A stretch of 64,000 nucleotides of DNA from positions 186,001 through 250,000 of the forward strand of contig NZ_JNWV01000020.1 in assembly GCF_000716535.1 (NCBI RefSeq), given 5' to 3'. Origin of the DNA: Streptomyces flaveolus (GTDB lineage: Bacteria > Actinomycetota > Actinomycetes > Streptomycetales > Streptomycetaceae). The position numbers and the translations under genes are program-made. Shown here piece after piece: positions 18,042-26,721 of the stretch. Position 1 is the first letter of the stretch. The number at the start of each line of letters is the position of its first letter. The notes below the pieces were generated by a model. The model saw only the letters and a program-made list of their open reading frames with translations. It made no database searches and was not told where the DNA came from.

Positions 18042-18443
18042 CTACGCGTCGAGCAACTCGGGCTGGTGCTCGGCGTCGTAGGCCGCCCGTGCCTCGGCGA
18101 CGTACACCCGGTTGCGCTCGGCCCAGTGGGTCAGCCGTTGCAGCGTGTCGTTCAACTCGTGGGCGACGGGCGTGAGTGCGTACTCCACCTTCGGCGGCAC
18201 CGTGGGATGCACGGTGCGCGTCACCAGGCCGTCCCGTTCCAGGTTGCGCAGGGTGAGGGTGAGCATGCGGCGGCTGATGCCCTCGATGCCGCGCTCCAAC
18301 TCGGTGAACCGGACGGGTCCGTGCGCGGCGGCGACGAGGATCTGCACGCTCCACTTGCCGGCCACCCTGTCAAGAACTTCGCGGACGGGGCACGCGTACG
18401 CGTTCACTGCCTGGACGGTAACACCGGTGTTCCTCTGGGACAT
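18042..18443 (-). CDS. HxlR-family transcriptional regulator
   Basis: The 133-residue protein is a compact winged helix. CPVREVLDRVAGKWSVQILVAAAHGPVRFTELERGIEGISRRMLTLTLRNLERDGLVTR is the classic HxlR core, with the N-terminal Cys (about residue 18) conserved in redox- or electrophile-sensing members. It diverges from an MFS exporter at 18562 and a 12-bp palindrome lies between them. The likely job is repression of the exporter until a toxic compound is sensed; this is inferred from layout. Confidence 0.92.
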   Translation of the reverse strand: MSQRNTGVTVQAVNAYACPVREVLDRVAGKWSVQILVAAAHGPVRFTELERGIEGISRRMLTLTLRNLERDGLVTRTVHPTVPPKVEYALTPVAHELNDTLQRLTHWAERNRVYVAEARAAYDAEHQPELLDA

Positions 18444-18503
18444 CGAACTGCCTCCTTACGGCGGCCTCCAGGGTCACCCACGATGTCCCCCGTTACAAGT
18501 CGT

Positions 18504-18515
18504 GCACCTAGGTGC
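18504..18515. promoter_or_regulatory. Palindromic operator candidate for HxlR regulator/MFS pair
   Basis: GCACCTAGGTGC is a perfect 12-bp palindrome centred between divergent start codons (18443 and 18562). It is the only strong dyad in the 118-base gap and the natural candidate site for the HxlR protein. Confidence 0.6.
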
Positions 18516-18561
18516 GCGGGGAGAACCGAGGCGCACAGGAAGAACGGGGAGGCGGCACACG

Positions 18562-20001
18562 ATGTCGGCCATGATCGAGAACAGTCCGTCACCGACGGCG
18601 GTGGCTCCGGGAGCACGGTACTCCCGCTGGACCGCCCTCGTCGTGCTGTGCGCGGGCACGCTGATGACGGTACTGGACGGCAACATCGTCACGGTGGCGA
18701 TGCCCGCCATCCAGAGCGACCTCGGCTTCAGCGGACCCGGGCTGGCCTGGGTCGTCAACGCTTACCTGATCTCCTTCGGCGGACTGCTCCTGCTGGCGGG
18801 ACGGCTCGGTGACCTGGTGGGCCGCAAGCGGATGTTCACGGCGGGGCTCGCGGTGTTCACGCTGGCGTCGGTGCTGTGCGGGACGGCGACCGGGCAAGGC
18901 ATGCTGATCGCGGCCCGGGCGGTGCAGGGCGCGGGCGGCGCGATGGCCTCGGCGGTGGTTCTCGGGATGCTGGTGGCGCTGTTCCCCGAGCCGCGTGAAC
19001 AGGCCCGTGCCATCGCGGCGTTCAGCGCGGTCGGCTCGGCGGGCGGCGCGCTCGGCACCTTCCTCGGCGGCGCCCTGACCGAGGCGCTGAACTGGCACTG
19101 GATCTTCCTGATCAACCTGCCGATCGGGGTGGCCGCGTGGCTGGCCGCGGTGCGGGTGCTCACGCCGGAACCCGGCGCCGGGCTGGGCCGGGGCGCCGAC
19201 TACCCCGGGGCCGCGCTGGTCACCGGCGCACTGATGCTCACGGTGTACGTGATCGTCGGCGCCGGCGAGCGCTCCCGCACCGTCACCCTGCTGCTGGCGG
19301 CCCTCGCCCTCGCCCTGTTCGCGGCGTTCGGCCTGCGCCAGGCCCGGGCCGCGCGCCCACTGCTGCGGTTGCGGCTGTTCCGCTCCCGGCTGCTGACCGG
19401 CGCCAACGCGGTACAGGTGCTGATGATCGCCACCATGTACGGCTTCCAGTTCATCGGCGCGCTGTATCTGCAGCGGGTGCTGGGGTACGGCGCGCTGGCC
19501 ACCGGCACCGCGTTCCTGCCGGCTCCGGTCGCGATCGGTGTGCTGATGCTGGGGCTGTCGGCGTGGACCGTGGCCCGGTTCGGCGGGTACCGGGTGCTGC
19601 TGGCCGGCCTGGTGCTGATCACGGCGGGCATGGCCCTGCTGGGCCGGGCGCCCGCCGACGGGTCGTACGCCACCGATGTGCTGCCGGCGATGCTGCTGCT
19701 GTCCGCCGGGTTCGCGGCGGCCATGCCGGCGCTCACCGGGCTGGCGATGTCGGGCGCCCGGGAGGAGGACGCGGGGCTCGCGTCCGGACTGTTCAACACC
19801 ACGCAGGTGGTGGGTGGTTCGCTGGGCCTGGCCGTCCTGTCGACGCTCGCCGCGAGCCGCACCGAGGGCCTGCTCGCGGACGGCACACCCCTGTTGCCCG
19901 CGACCGCCGAGGGCTACCGGCTGGCGTTCGCGGTGGCGACGGGCATCGCGGCGACGGCCCTGACCCTGGCGGCGCTGGTGCTGCGCGGGCGCCGCGCCTG
20001 A
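18562..20001 (+). CDS. MFS multidrug exporter, DHA2 (EmrB/QacA) type
   Basis: The 479-residue protein has about 14 hydrophobic segments and the DHA2 signatures: TLMTVLDGNIVTVAMPAI in the first helix and GRLGDLVGRKRMF as motif A after helix 2. NTTQVVGGSLGLAVL near the end is also typical. It should be a proton-driven exporter in the cytoplasmic membrane. The ATG at 18562 follows GGGGAGG. It diverges from an HxlR regulator, a common arrangement for inducible efflux. Substrate unknown. Confidence 0.92.
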   Translation: MSAMIENSPSPTAVAPGARYSRWTALVVLCAGTLMTVLDGNIVTVAMPAIQSDLGFSGPGLAWVVNAYLISFGGLLLLAGRLGDLVGRKRMFTAGLAVFTLASVLCGTATGQGMLIAARAVQGAGGAMASAVVLGMLVALFPEPREQARAIAAFSAVGSAGGALGTFLGGALTEALNWHWIFLINLPIGVAAWLAAVRVLTPEPGAGLGRGADYPGAALVTGALMLTVYVIVGAGERSRTVTLLLAALALALFAAFGLRQARAARPLLRLRLFRSRLLTGANAVQVLMIATMYGFQFIGALYLQRVLGYGALATGTAFLPAPVAIGVLMLGLSAWTVARFGGYRVLLAGLVLITAGMALLGRAPADGSYATDVLPAMLLLSAGFAAAMPALTGLAMSGAREEDAGLASGLFNTTQVVGGSLGLAVLSTLAASRTEGLLADGTPLLPATAEGYRLAFAVATGIAATALTLAALVLRGRRA

Positions 20002-20141
20002 CACGGGCGAGGACACGGGGCCGGTCACGCCCGGCCCCGGCCGGCGCGACGGGGCGGCCGCCACCCGGCGTGACGCCCCGTGTCTCCGTGCGGGCCGAAT
20101 GGAGATGCGGGGCGCGCGCGGAGGGTGGGATGCTCCGGGGC

Positions 20142-20768
20142 ATGTCCGCACGCCGCGTCAAGCCCAGTCTGTACATCTCCGTCGACATCGAGGCCGACGG
20201 ACCGATCCCCGGGCCGTACTCCATGCTCAGCCTCGGGGCGGCGGTCGCCGGGGTGCAGGACGGTGCCGGTTTCACGGCCGCCGACCCCGAGGAGCGGACC
20301 TTCTACCGCGAACTGCGGCCCATCAGCGAGGACTTCGTGCCGGAGGCGCTGGCGGTGAGCGGTCTCGACCGGGCCCGGCTGACCGCCGAGGGCGCCGAAC
20401 CGGCCGTGGCGCTGGCGGAGTTCGCCGCGTGGGTGCGTGAGGTCGGTGCGGGCGCGGGCGCGCAGCCGGTGATGTGCGGCTACCCGGCGTCGTACGACTG
20501 GACGTTCCTGTACTGGTATCTGGTCCGCTTCACCGGGAGCAGCCCCTTCGGGCACTCCGGCTGCCTGGACATGAAGACGCTGTACGCGGCGAAGGCCCGG
20601 CTGCCGCTGCGGGCGGTGGCGAAGGGCACCATGCCGCGCGAACTGCTGTCGCGGCGCCGGCACACGCACCACGCGCTGGACGACGCGATCGAGCAGGCGG
20701 AGTTGCTGGCCAACCTTATGAAGTGGCCGGGGGCCACGGCGTCGCCGCCCGCTCCCCCGGCCTCGTGA
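20142..20768 (+). CDS. 3'-5' exonuclease-like protein (DEDD fold)
   Basis: The 208 residues match the DEDD exonuclease fold. The first acidic pair is in YISVDIEADGP (Asp15 and Glu17), a central Asp is in GYPASYDWTFLYWY, and HHALDDAIEQAELL near the C-terminus gives the His and final Asp. It is likely a small single-domain exoribonuclease or exonuclease. The ATG at 20142 was chosen over the upstream ATG (MLRGMSARR, at 20130) because homologous folding starts right after it. It is convergent with the NCS2 permease, 16 bases away. Nucleic acid target unknown. Confidence 0.85.
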   Translation: MSARRVKPSLYISVDIEADGPIPGPYSMLSLGAAVAGVQDGAGFTAADPEERTFYRELRPISEDFVPEALAVSGLDRARLTAEGAEPAVALAEFAAWVREVGAGAGAQPVMCGYPASYDWTFLYWYLVRFTGSSPFGHSGCLDMKTLYAAKARLPLRAVAKGTMPRELLSRRRHTHHALDDAIEQAELLANLMKWPGATASPPAPPAS

Positions 20769-20784
20769 CTCCTGACCGCCGGCC

Positions 20785-22152
20785 TCAGTGCGCGGCGGCG
20801 ATCTCCTCCCCCGCCTCCATCGGATGGGTGACGTCGTGGGCCTCGCGGCCCTTGCCGAGGTGGTTGAAGAGGAGGTTGAGCACCACGGCCGTGACGCAGC
20901 CCGTGGAGATGCCCGAGTCCAGCACGATCTTCGCGGTCTCGGGGAACGCGTGGTAGAACTCCGGCGCGGTGATCGGGATGATGCCGACCGCGAGGGACAC
21001 GGCCACGATCAGGACGTTGTTGTCCCGGTCGAGGCCGGCCCGGACCAGGGTCTGGATGCCGCTCGCGGCGACCGAGCCGAACAGGACGACGCCGGCGCCG
21101 CCGAGGACCGGCCGGGGGACGACCGCGATGAGCGAGGCGGCCATCGGGCACAGGCCCATCAGGACCAGGAAGCCGCCGCCGGTCGCGACGACGTACCGGC
21201 TGCGGATCCTCGTCATCGCGACCAGGCCGATGTTCTGGGCGAAGGCGCTGCACATGAAGCCGTTGAACAGCGGGCTGATCGCGGAGCCGAGGGTGTCGGC
21301 GCGCAGGCCGGCCGCGATGGTCCTCTCGTCCGCGGGCCGTTCCACGATCTCGCCGAGCGCCAGCATGTCGGCGGTCGACTCGGTCATCGAGACGACCATC
21401 ACCACGCACAGCGACAGGATCGCGGCGAGCTGGAACTGCGGGGCGCCGAAGTGGAACGGGGTGGGGAAGCCGACCACGTCGGCGTGGGCGACGGGGCTGA
21501 AGTCCGTGACGCCGAACGGTATCGCGACGAGCGTGCCCACGATCAGGCCGAGCAGGACGGCGATCTGCTTGACGAAGCCGCGGGTGAAGCGGCGCAGCAG
21601 CAGGACGATGAGCAGGGTGGTGCCGGCGAGGGTGAGGTAGGTGGTGGAACCGTAGTCGTCCGACCGGGGGTCGGGGCCCTGGGCCCAGCCGAAGGCGACC
21701 GGCAGCAGGGACACGCCGATCAGGGTGATGACGGAGCCGGTGACGACGGGTGGGAAGAAGCGGACCGCCTTGCAGAAGACGGGCGCGGCGAGGAAGCCGA
21801 GGAGTCCGGCGACGATGACCGCGCCGAAGATGACCGGCAGGGCGTCGGACTTGTCCTCGGTGGAGGCGACGATCGCGGTCATGGGGGCGACACCGGCGAA
21901 GGTGACGCCGTTGACGAAGGGCAGCCGGGCGCCGATCTTCCAGAAGCCGAGCGTCTGGAGGAAGGTGGCGAGGCCCGCGGTGAACAGGCAGGCACCGGTG
22001 AGGAAGGTCAGGTCGGTCGCGCTCAGGCCGATGGCCGCGCCGACGATCAGTGGTGGGGCGACGACCCCGGCGTACATGGCGGCCACGTGCTGCAGGCCGC
22101 TGGTCGCCATTTTCAGGGCGGGGAGTTTCTCGTCTACGGGATGGGCGGCCAC
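20785..22152 (-). CDS. NCS2 (NAT) family nucleobase permease 1
   Basis: A 455-residue membrane protein with about 14 helices. The nucleobase-ascorbate transporter signature is QNIGLVAMTRIRSRY near residue 300, and LQHVAAMYAGVV near the N-terminus is the QH motif. It should import xanthine or uric acid with protons. I start at GTG 22152 because GGAGGA lies six bases upstream; a longer ATG start at 22200 has no ribosome site. It lies downstream of the deaminase on the same strand, separated by a 282-base leader with nested inverted repeats. It is a close paralogue of the permease at 23890. Confidence 0.93.
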   Translation of the reverse strand: MAAHPVDEKLPALKMATSGLQHVAAMYAGVVAPPLIVGAAIGLSATDLTFLTGACLFTAGLATFLQTLGFWKIGARLPFVNGVTFAGVAPMTAIVASTEDKSDALPVIFGAVIVAGLLGFLAAPVFCKAVRFFPPVVTGSVITLIGVSLLPVAFGWAQGPDPRSDDYGSTTYLTLAGTTLLIVLLLRRFTRGFVKQIAVLLGLIVGTLVAIPFGVTDFSPVAHADVVGFPTPFHFGAPQFQLAAILSLCVVMVVSMTESTADMLALGEIVERPADERTIAAGLRADTLGSAISPLFNGFMCSAFAQNIGLVAMTRIRSRYVVATGGGFLVLMGLCPMAASLIAVVPRPVLGGAGVVLFGSVAASGIQTLVRAGLDRDNNVLIVAVSLAVGIIPITAPEFYHAFPETAKIVLDSGISTGCVTAVVLNLLFNHLGKGREAHDVTHPMEAGEEIAAAH

Positions 22153-22219
22153 GGCGGGTCCTCCGGGCGGGTAACACGTCGTCGTCGACGTGGGTTTCAT
22201 GGAGGTGGTGCGGGTGGGC

Positions 22220-22264
22220 AGGGGGGACCTCCCTGCTCGGGCGGAGCCGAGAGCCGGGGGAGGG
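22220..22264 (-). repeat. Dispersed Streptomyces intergenic repeat, copy 1
   Basis: On the minus strand the core reads CTCGGCTCCGCCCGAGC between runs of C and G. It matches, with a few changes, the element at 45059-45103 (CTCGGCTTCGCTCGAGC). Such hairpin repeats recur between Streptomyces genes. Here it lies in the 5' leader of the NCS2 permease. Confidence 0.6.
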
Positions 22265-22345
22265 ACCTGACGGGGGTGGCGCGGTGAGCGGGGGTGAGCG
22301 GTGTGGGGGTGACCGTCCCCAGGGCGCGTGCGTGCACCCGCCCCG

Positions 22346-22411
22346 GGGACGGCTGCCGTGGATCCCGCTCGGATCCACGGGTCCCGGCCGGGAGCCGTCC
22401 CTCCCGGCCGG
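22346..22411 (-). promoter_or_regulatory. Nested, partly exclusive hairpins between deaminase and permease
   Basis: Three perfect pairings overlap: CCGTGGATCC/GGATCCACGG (22356-22380), GGGACGGCT/AGCCGTCCC (22346-22354 with 22393-22401) and CCGGCCGGGAG/CTCCCGGCCGG (22384-22394 with 22401-22411). The second and third cannot form together. It may be the deaminase terminator, a read-through attenuator for the permease, or both. A ligand-binding RNA is not recognisable. Confidence 0.5.
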
Positions 22412-22434
22412 AGTCTGTGAGGGCCTGAGCCGGG

Positions 22435-23820
22435 TCAGGCCTGCGCGGTGATGCGGGCCAGGCGCTGGGCCTCCGCGCGGGTGGAGGCGGCGATGGTGTC
22501 CTCGTCCACGGTGAGCAGGCGGCCGTTCTCCACGATCTGCCGGCCGTTCACGAAGGACGCGGTGACCGGGGCCGCGGCGCCGAGGACGAGCGCGGTCACC
22601 GGGTCGGCGATGGAGGCGTGGGCGAGCGTGTCCATCTTCCACAGCACCAGGTCGGCGAGCTTGCCGGGCTCCAGCGAGCCGATCTGCTCCGCCCGGCCGA
22701 GGACCTGGGCGCCGCCGTGGGTGCCGAGCCGCAGCGCCTGGCGGGCGTTGAGGGCGGCCTCGCGGTGGGCGCCGAGGCGGTTGATCAGGAGGGCGTTGCG
22801 CAGCTCGGTGTGGAGTTCGCCGGACTCGTTGGAGGCGGTGCCGTCGACGCCGAGGCCGACCGGGACGCCCGCCCGGAGCATGTCGGGGACGCGGGCGATG
22901 CCGGCCGCGAGGCGGGCGTTGGAGGACGGGCAGTGGGCGACGCCGGTCTTCGTGCGGGCGAAGGCGGCGATGTCGGAGTCGGTCATGTGGACACAGTGCG
23001 CCATCCACACGTCCTCACCGAGCCAGCCGGTGGACTCGAAGTAGTCGGTCGGGCCCAGGCCGAACAGTTCGTGGCAGAACTTCTCCTCCTCCACCGTCTC
23101 CGAGCCGTGGGTGTGCAGCCGTACGCCGAGGCGGCGCGCCAACTCGGCACCCTGGCGCATGAGTTCCGTGGAGACGGAGAACGGCGAGCAAGGGGCGACC
23201 GCCACCTGGGTCATCGCGTCGAAGGAGGCGTCGTGGTGCTCGCGGACGGTCTCCTCGGTGGCGGCGAGGGCGCCCTCCAGGGTCTCGACGGCGAAGTCCG
23301 GGGGCAGTCCGCCGTCCTTCTCGCCGCGGTCCATCGAGCCGCGGGCCAGCGTGAAGCGGACGCCCGTCTCGGCGGCGGCCCGGATGATCGAGCCGGACAG
23401 GTCGCCGGAGCCGTGCGGGTAGACGTAGTGGTGGTCCATGGCGGTGGTGACTCCGCCCCGGGCCATCATGGCGAGCGATCCCTGCGCGGCGGCGTACGTC
23501 ATCCGCTCGTCGATGCGCGCCCAGGTGGGGTAGAGCGCGACCAGCCAGTTGAACAGGTTGTGGTCGGTGGCCAGGCCCCGGGTGATCCACTGGTAGAAGT
23601 GGTGGTGGGTGTTGACCAGACCGGGCGTGGCCAGATGGCCGCTCGCGTCGATCCGGCGCACCACGTTCTCCAGGCCCTCGGGGGCCTTGCCCGCGCCGAC
23701 CGACTCGATCCGGTTGCCGGCGAGGACGAGGTGTCCGCAGGCGTACTCCGTGCCGGCCGCGTCCACGGTGGCGATGGCACAGTTCTCGATGACGATGCGC
23801 TCGGCTGCCGATGGCGCCAT
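22435..23820 (-). CDS. Amidohydrolase, probable 8-oxoguanine deaminase
   Basis: The 461-residue protein is a TIM-barrel amidohydrolase of the TrzN/AtzB/guanine deaminase group. Metal ligands are visible in NTHHHFYQW (about residue 66), LHTHGSET, AHCVHM and GLGVDGTASNES. Actinobacterial members of this exact type are annotated 8-oxoguanine deaminase, which converts 8-oxoguanine to urate; the neighbouring urate genes fit. Guanine or a related aminopurine is the alternative substrate. ATG 23820 follows AAGGAAG; a longer GTG-type extension lacks this. It lies between two NCS2 permeases, all on the minus strand. Confidence 0.85.
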   Translation of the reverse strand: MAPSAAERIVIENCAIATVDAAGTEYACGHLVLAGNRIESVGAGKAPEGLENVVRRIDASGHLATPGLVNTHHHFYQWITRGLATDHNLFNWLVALYPTWARIDERMTYAAAQGSLAMMARGGVTTAMDHHYVYPHGSGDLSGSIIRAAAETGVRFTLARGSMDRGEKDGGLPPDFAVETLEGALAATEETVREHHDASFDAMTQVAVAPCSPFSVSTELMRQGAELARRLGVRLHTHGSETVEEEKFCHELFGLGPTDYFESTGWLGEDVWMAHCVHMTDSDIAAFARTKTGVAHCPSSNARLAAGIARVPDMLRAGVPVGLGVDGTASNESGELHTELRNALLINRLGAHREAALNARQALRLGTHGGAQVLGRAEQIGSLEPGKLADLVLWKMDTLAHASIADPVTALVLGAAAPVTASFVNGRQIVENGRLLTVDEDTIAASTRAEAQRLARITAQA

Positions 23821-23889
23821 GGTGCTTCCTTGTCTTTCAGTGGCGGCCCGCGAACGGGAGGGTGTCCACGGGGAGGGCACGGCAGGACC

Positions 23890-25302
23890 CTAGGAGGATT
23901 TGAGTGCCGGAGCCGGTTGCCCGCTCCGGGTGCCGAGATGGTGGAAGAACAGGTTCAGCAGGACCGCGACCAGCGCGCCGGCGCTGATGCCGGAGCCGAG
24001 CACGGTCTGCGCCCAGGCCGGGAAGCCGGCGTAGAAGGTCGGCGCGGCCAGCGGGATGATGCCGGCGCCGAGCGCCACGGCCACCAGGATGATGTTGGAG
24101 CTGTCGTCCAGGCCCGCCTCGGACAGCGTACGGATCCCGCTGACGGCGATCGAGCCGAACAGGACGATGCCCGCGCCGCCGAGGACCGGCATGGGGACCA
24201 GGGAGACGACCGCGCCGAGCACCGGGAAGGCACCGAGGACCAGCAGGGCGGCACCGGCGACGGCGACGACGTACCGGCTGCGCACCCGGGTGAGGGAGAC
24301 GACGCCGACGTTCTGGGCGAAGGCCGAGGTGGGGAAGCCGCCGAAGACGGGGCCGAGCAGGGTGGCGATGCCGTCGGTGCGCAGACCGCGGGTGATGGTC
24401 CGCGCGTCGGCGCGGCGGTCGCAGATCTCGCCGAGGGCGAGCATGCCGGCGCTGGACTCGGTCATCAGCACCAGCATCACGATGCACAGGGAGAGGATGG
24501 CCGCGGGCTGGAACTCGGGGGCGCCGAAGGCGAACGGGGTGGGCAGCGCGGCGACCGGCGCGGACTGCAGGCCGGTGAAGTCGGCCATGCCGAAGGGGAT
24601 CGCGGCGAGGGTCCCGACGAGCAGTCCGAACAGCAGCGCGATCTGCTTGACGAAGCTTTTGCCGAAGCGCTGGATCAGCAGGATGACGGCGAGGGTGAAC
24701 CCGGCGAGCGCGAGGTGCCGCATGGCACCGAAGTCGGCGGCGGTCTTGTCGCCGCCCTGCGCCCAGCCGACCGGTACGGGCATCAGCGTGACGCCGATCA
24801 GGGTGATGACGACGCCGGTGACCAGCGGCGGGAAGAAGCGGAGCAGCCGGCCGAAGAACGGGCCGAGGGCCAGGCAGAAGGCGCCGGCGACCATCACCGC
24901 ACCGTAGATCGCGGGGAGTTGGTGGCCCTTGCCGTTGGTCTCGGCGATCGCGAGGATCGGGGCGATGCCGGCGGAGGAGGCCGCGTTGACGAAGGGCAGC
25001 CGGTTGCCGACGAGGCCCTTGACGCCGATGGTCTGCAGGACGGTCGCGACGCCCGCGATGAGCAGGCTCGCGGCGATGAGCCGGGTGCGGGCCGCGATGT
25101 CGAGCCCGCAGGCCTGGCCGATGATGAGCGGAGGAGTGACAACGCCCGCGTACATCGCGGCGATGTGCTGGAGCGCGGCGGGGACGAGCCGCGAGGGGTG
25201 GAGCTTCTCGTCCACCGGGTGCACGGACGTGACGGCGTCCTCGGTGTGCTCCGGCGGGGTGGAACAGGGGGCTGTGGCGGGCCCCTTCGCAGGCTGTGCC
25301 AT
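23890..25302 (-). CDS. NCS2 (NAT) family nucleobase permease 2
   Basis: A 470-residue paralogue of the permease at 20785. It carries the same HPVDEKL N-terminus, LQHIAAMYAGVV (QH motif) and the NAT signature QNVGVVSLTRVRSRY. About 14 membrane helices. Likely proton-driven urate or xanthine uptake. ATG 25302 follows GGAGGGAAC. It sits 64 bases downstream of uricase, with a GC hairpin (25325-25354) between, so it is probably the distal gene of the uraD-uraH-uricase operon at lower expression. Confidence 0.93.
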   Translation of the reverse strand: MAQPAKGPATAPCSTPPEHTEDAVTSVHPVDEKLHPSRLVPAALQHIAAMYAGVVTPPLIIGQACGLDIAARTRLIAASLLIAGVATVLQTIGVKGLVGNRLPFVNAASSAGIAPILAIAETNGKGHQLPAIYGAVMVAGAFCLALGPFFGRLLRFFPPLVTGVVITLIGVTLMPVPVGWAQGGDKTAADFGAMRHLALAGFTLAVILLIQRFGKSFVKQIALLFGLLVGTLAAIPFGMADFTGLQSAPVAALPTPFAFGAPEFQPAAILSLCIVMLVLMTESSAGMLALGEICDRRADARTITRGLRTDGIATLLGPVFGGFPTSAFAQNVGVVSLTRVRSRYVVAVAGAALLVLGAFPVLGAVVSLVPMPVLGGAGIVLFGSIAVSGIRTLSEAGLDDSSNIILVAVALGAGIIPLAAPTFYAGFPAWAQTVLGSGISAGALVAVLLNLFFHHLGTRSGQPAPALKSS

Positions 25303-25324
25303 TTCGTTCCCTCCGGTGTGGCGG

Positions 25325-25354
25325 GCCCCCGGCCCGGCTGGCGGGGCCGGGGGC
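25325..25354 (-). terminator. Intercistronic hairpin after uricase
   Basis: GCCCCCGGCCC and GGGCCGGGGGC form a perfect 11-bp stem with an 8-base loop. No T run follows. It may end most uricase transcripts or stabilise the upstream mRNA, letting some transcription continue into the permease. Confidence 0.6.
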
Positions 25355-25366
25355 ACGCGTCCCGCG

Positions 25367-26314
25367 TCAGAGGTTGGTCATGTCGACCGGGATACGGGCC
25401 TCACAGCCGTCCCGCAGGATGGTGGCCTCGATGAGGCCGTAGGGGCGGTCGGCGGCGAAGTAGACCTCGTTGTCGTTCTTCAGTCCGAACGGCTCCAGGT
25501 CCACCAGGAAGTGGTGCTTGTTCGGCAGCGAGAAGCGGACCTCGTCGATCTCGCTGCGGTTGTTGATGATGCGCGCGCCCATCTGGTACAGCGTCTGCTG
25601 GAGGGAGAGGGAGTACGTCTCGGCGAAGGCCTGGAGCATGTGCTTCTTCGTCTGCTCGTAGGACTTCTCCCAGTTGGGCATCTTCTGCTCGTCGTCGGTC
25701 CAGTTGAACCGCCAGCGGCCGGAGACCTGGGTGGCCAGGATGCGGTCGTACGCCTCCTGGAGGGTGGTGTACTTGTCCTTGACGTAGCCCCAGAACTCGG
25801 AGTTCGTGGAGTTCATCACGACCAGGTCCTTCAGCCCGGAGACGACCTCCCACCGCTCACCGTCGTAGGTGACCTGGGTGAGGCGGGTCTCCTGGCCCTT
25901 GCGGACGAAGGAGTGCTTGACCTCGTCGGCGCCGATGAACCTGGAGTTGGCGTCGGAGGTCTCGATCCGCTCCCAGGCGTACTCCTCGATGCGGATCCGG
26001 GCGCGGTGGATCGGCTCCTGCGAGGTGACGAAGTGCCGGGCGAGGTGGATGCCGAACTGCTCGGCGGACTCGATGCCGTGCTCCTTGGCGAACGCGAACA
26101 CCGTGTTCTTCGTGGTGTCGGTCGGCAGGACGTTGGCGTTGGAACCGGAGTAGTGGACGTCCTCCATGTCGCCGCTCAGCGCGACGGAGACGTTGAGGTC
26201 CTTGATGTGATGGGTGGCGCCGTCCCGCGTGATCTTGACGACTCGGTTCTCGGCCTTGCCGTACTGGTTCTGTCCCAGGATCACAGGGCGGGCAGGGCGG
26301 GAATTGACGGTCAT
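25367..26314 (-). CDS. Factor-independent urate hydroxylase (uricase)
   Basis: Uricase oxidises urate to 5-hydroxyisourate and releases hydrogen peroxide, without cofactor. The 315 residues match the family. The active-site Thr-Asp is in LPTDTTKNTVFAFAK (about residue 65) and LPNKHHFLVDL carries the conserved His. It is the third gene of uraD-uraH-uricase, with only 4 bases after uraH. Its Shine-Dalgarno (GAGGGAG) lies inside the last uraH codons, so translation is coupled. The catalase at 30139 shares the same promoter operator type and would remove the peroxide. Confidence 0.97.
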   Translation of the reverse strand: MTVNSRPARPVILGQNQYGKAENRVVKITRDGATHHIKDLNVSVALSGDMEDVHYSGSNANVLPTDTTKNTVFAFAKEHGIESAEQFGIHLARHFVTSQEPIHRARIRIEEYAWERIETSDANSRFIGADEVKHSFVRKGQETRLTQVTYDGERWEVVSGLKDLVVMNSTNSEFWGYVKDKYTTLQEAYDRILATQVSGRWRFNWTDDEQKMPNWEKSYEQTKKHMLQAFAETYSLSLQQTLYQMGARIINNRSEIDEVRFSLPNKHHFLVDLEPFGLKNDNEVYFAADRPYGLIEATILRDGCEARIPVDMTNL

Positions 26315-26318
26315 TTAG

Positions 26319-26717
26319 CTAGCTCCCTCGGTAAACGGAGTAGCCGAACGGGTTGAGCAGCAGCGGTACGTGGTAGTGCTCGCCCGGTACGACGGCGAAC
26401 GTGATCGCCACCTCGGGGAAGAACACGGACGGCGCACCGCTGTCCCGGTTCGCGGGGGCGTCCTGCTGCGCATCGGCTTGCTTCTTCGCGAAGTACGGCT
26501 CCACCTCGAAGTCGAGCCGTACGTGGGTGGTCCCCTCCGGCAGCGCCGGGAGGTCCTTGCACCGCCCGTCCCCGTCGGTGGCGGAGCCGCCGAGCGCGGT
26601 CCAGTCCGCCCACCGGCCACTGCGGGCGGAGAGGTGGACGGCGACGCCCCCGGCGGGGCGGCCGATCGAGGTGTCCAGGATGTGCGTGGACACGGAGGCG
26701 GTGGTGCTGGTGCTCAT
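26319..26717 (-). CDS. uraH: Hydroxyisourate hydrolase
   Basis: The 132-residue protein is a transthyretin-like hydrolase that opens 5-hydroxyisourate to OHCU. The N-terminal STHILDTSIGRPAGGV holds the first active-site His, and the C-terminus NPFGYSVYRGS is a variant of the family's ending YRGS tetrapeptide. A Lys/Gln-rich insert (KKQADAQQDAPANRDSGAP) sits in the middle. The ATG at 26717 is four bases past the uraD stop. Second gene of the urate operon. Confidence 0.96.
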   Translation of the reverse strand: MSTSTTASVSTHILDTSIGRPAGGVAVHLSARSGRWADWTALGGSATDGDGRCKDLPALPEGTTHVRLDFEVEPYFAKKQADAQQDAPANRDSGAPSVFFPEVAITFAVVPGEHYHVPLLLNPFGYSVYRGS

Positions 26718-26721
26718 GGTG

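Noticed and set aside
22153..22434. Purine riboswitch upstream of the NCS2 permease
   Set aside because: The region forms strong hairpins, but I could not match any conserved riboswitch core; it is reported only as a possible attenuator.
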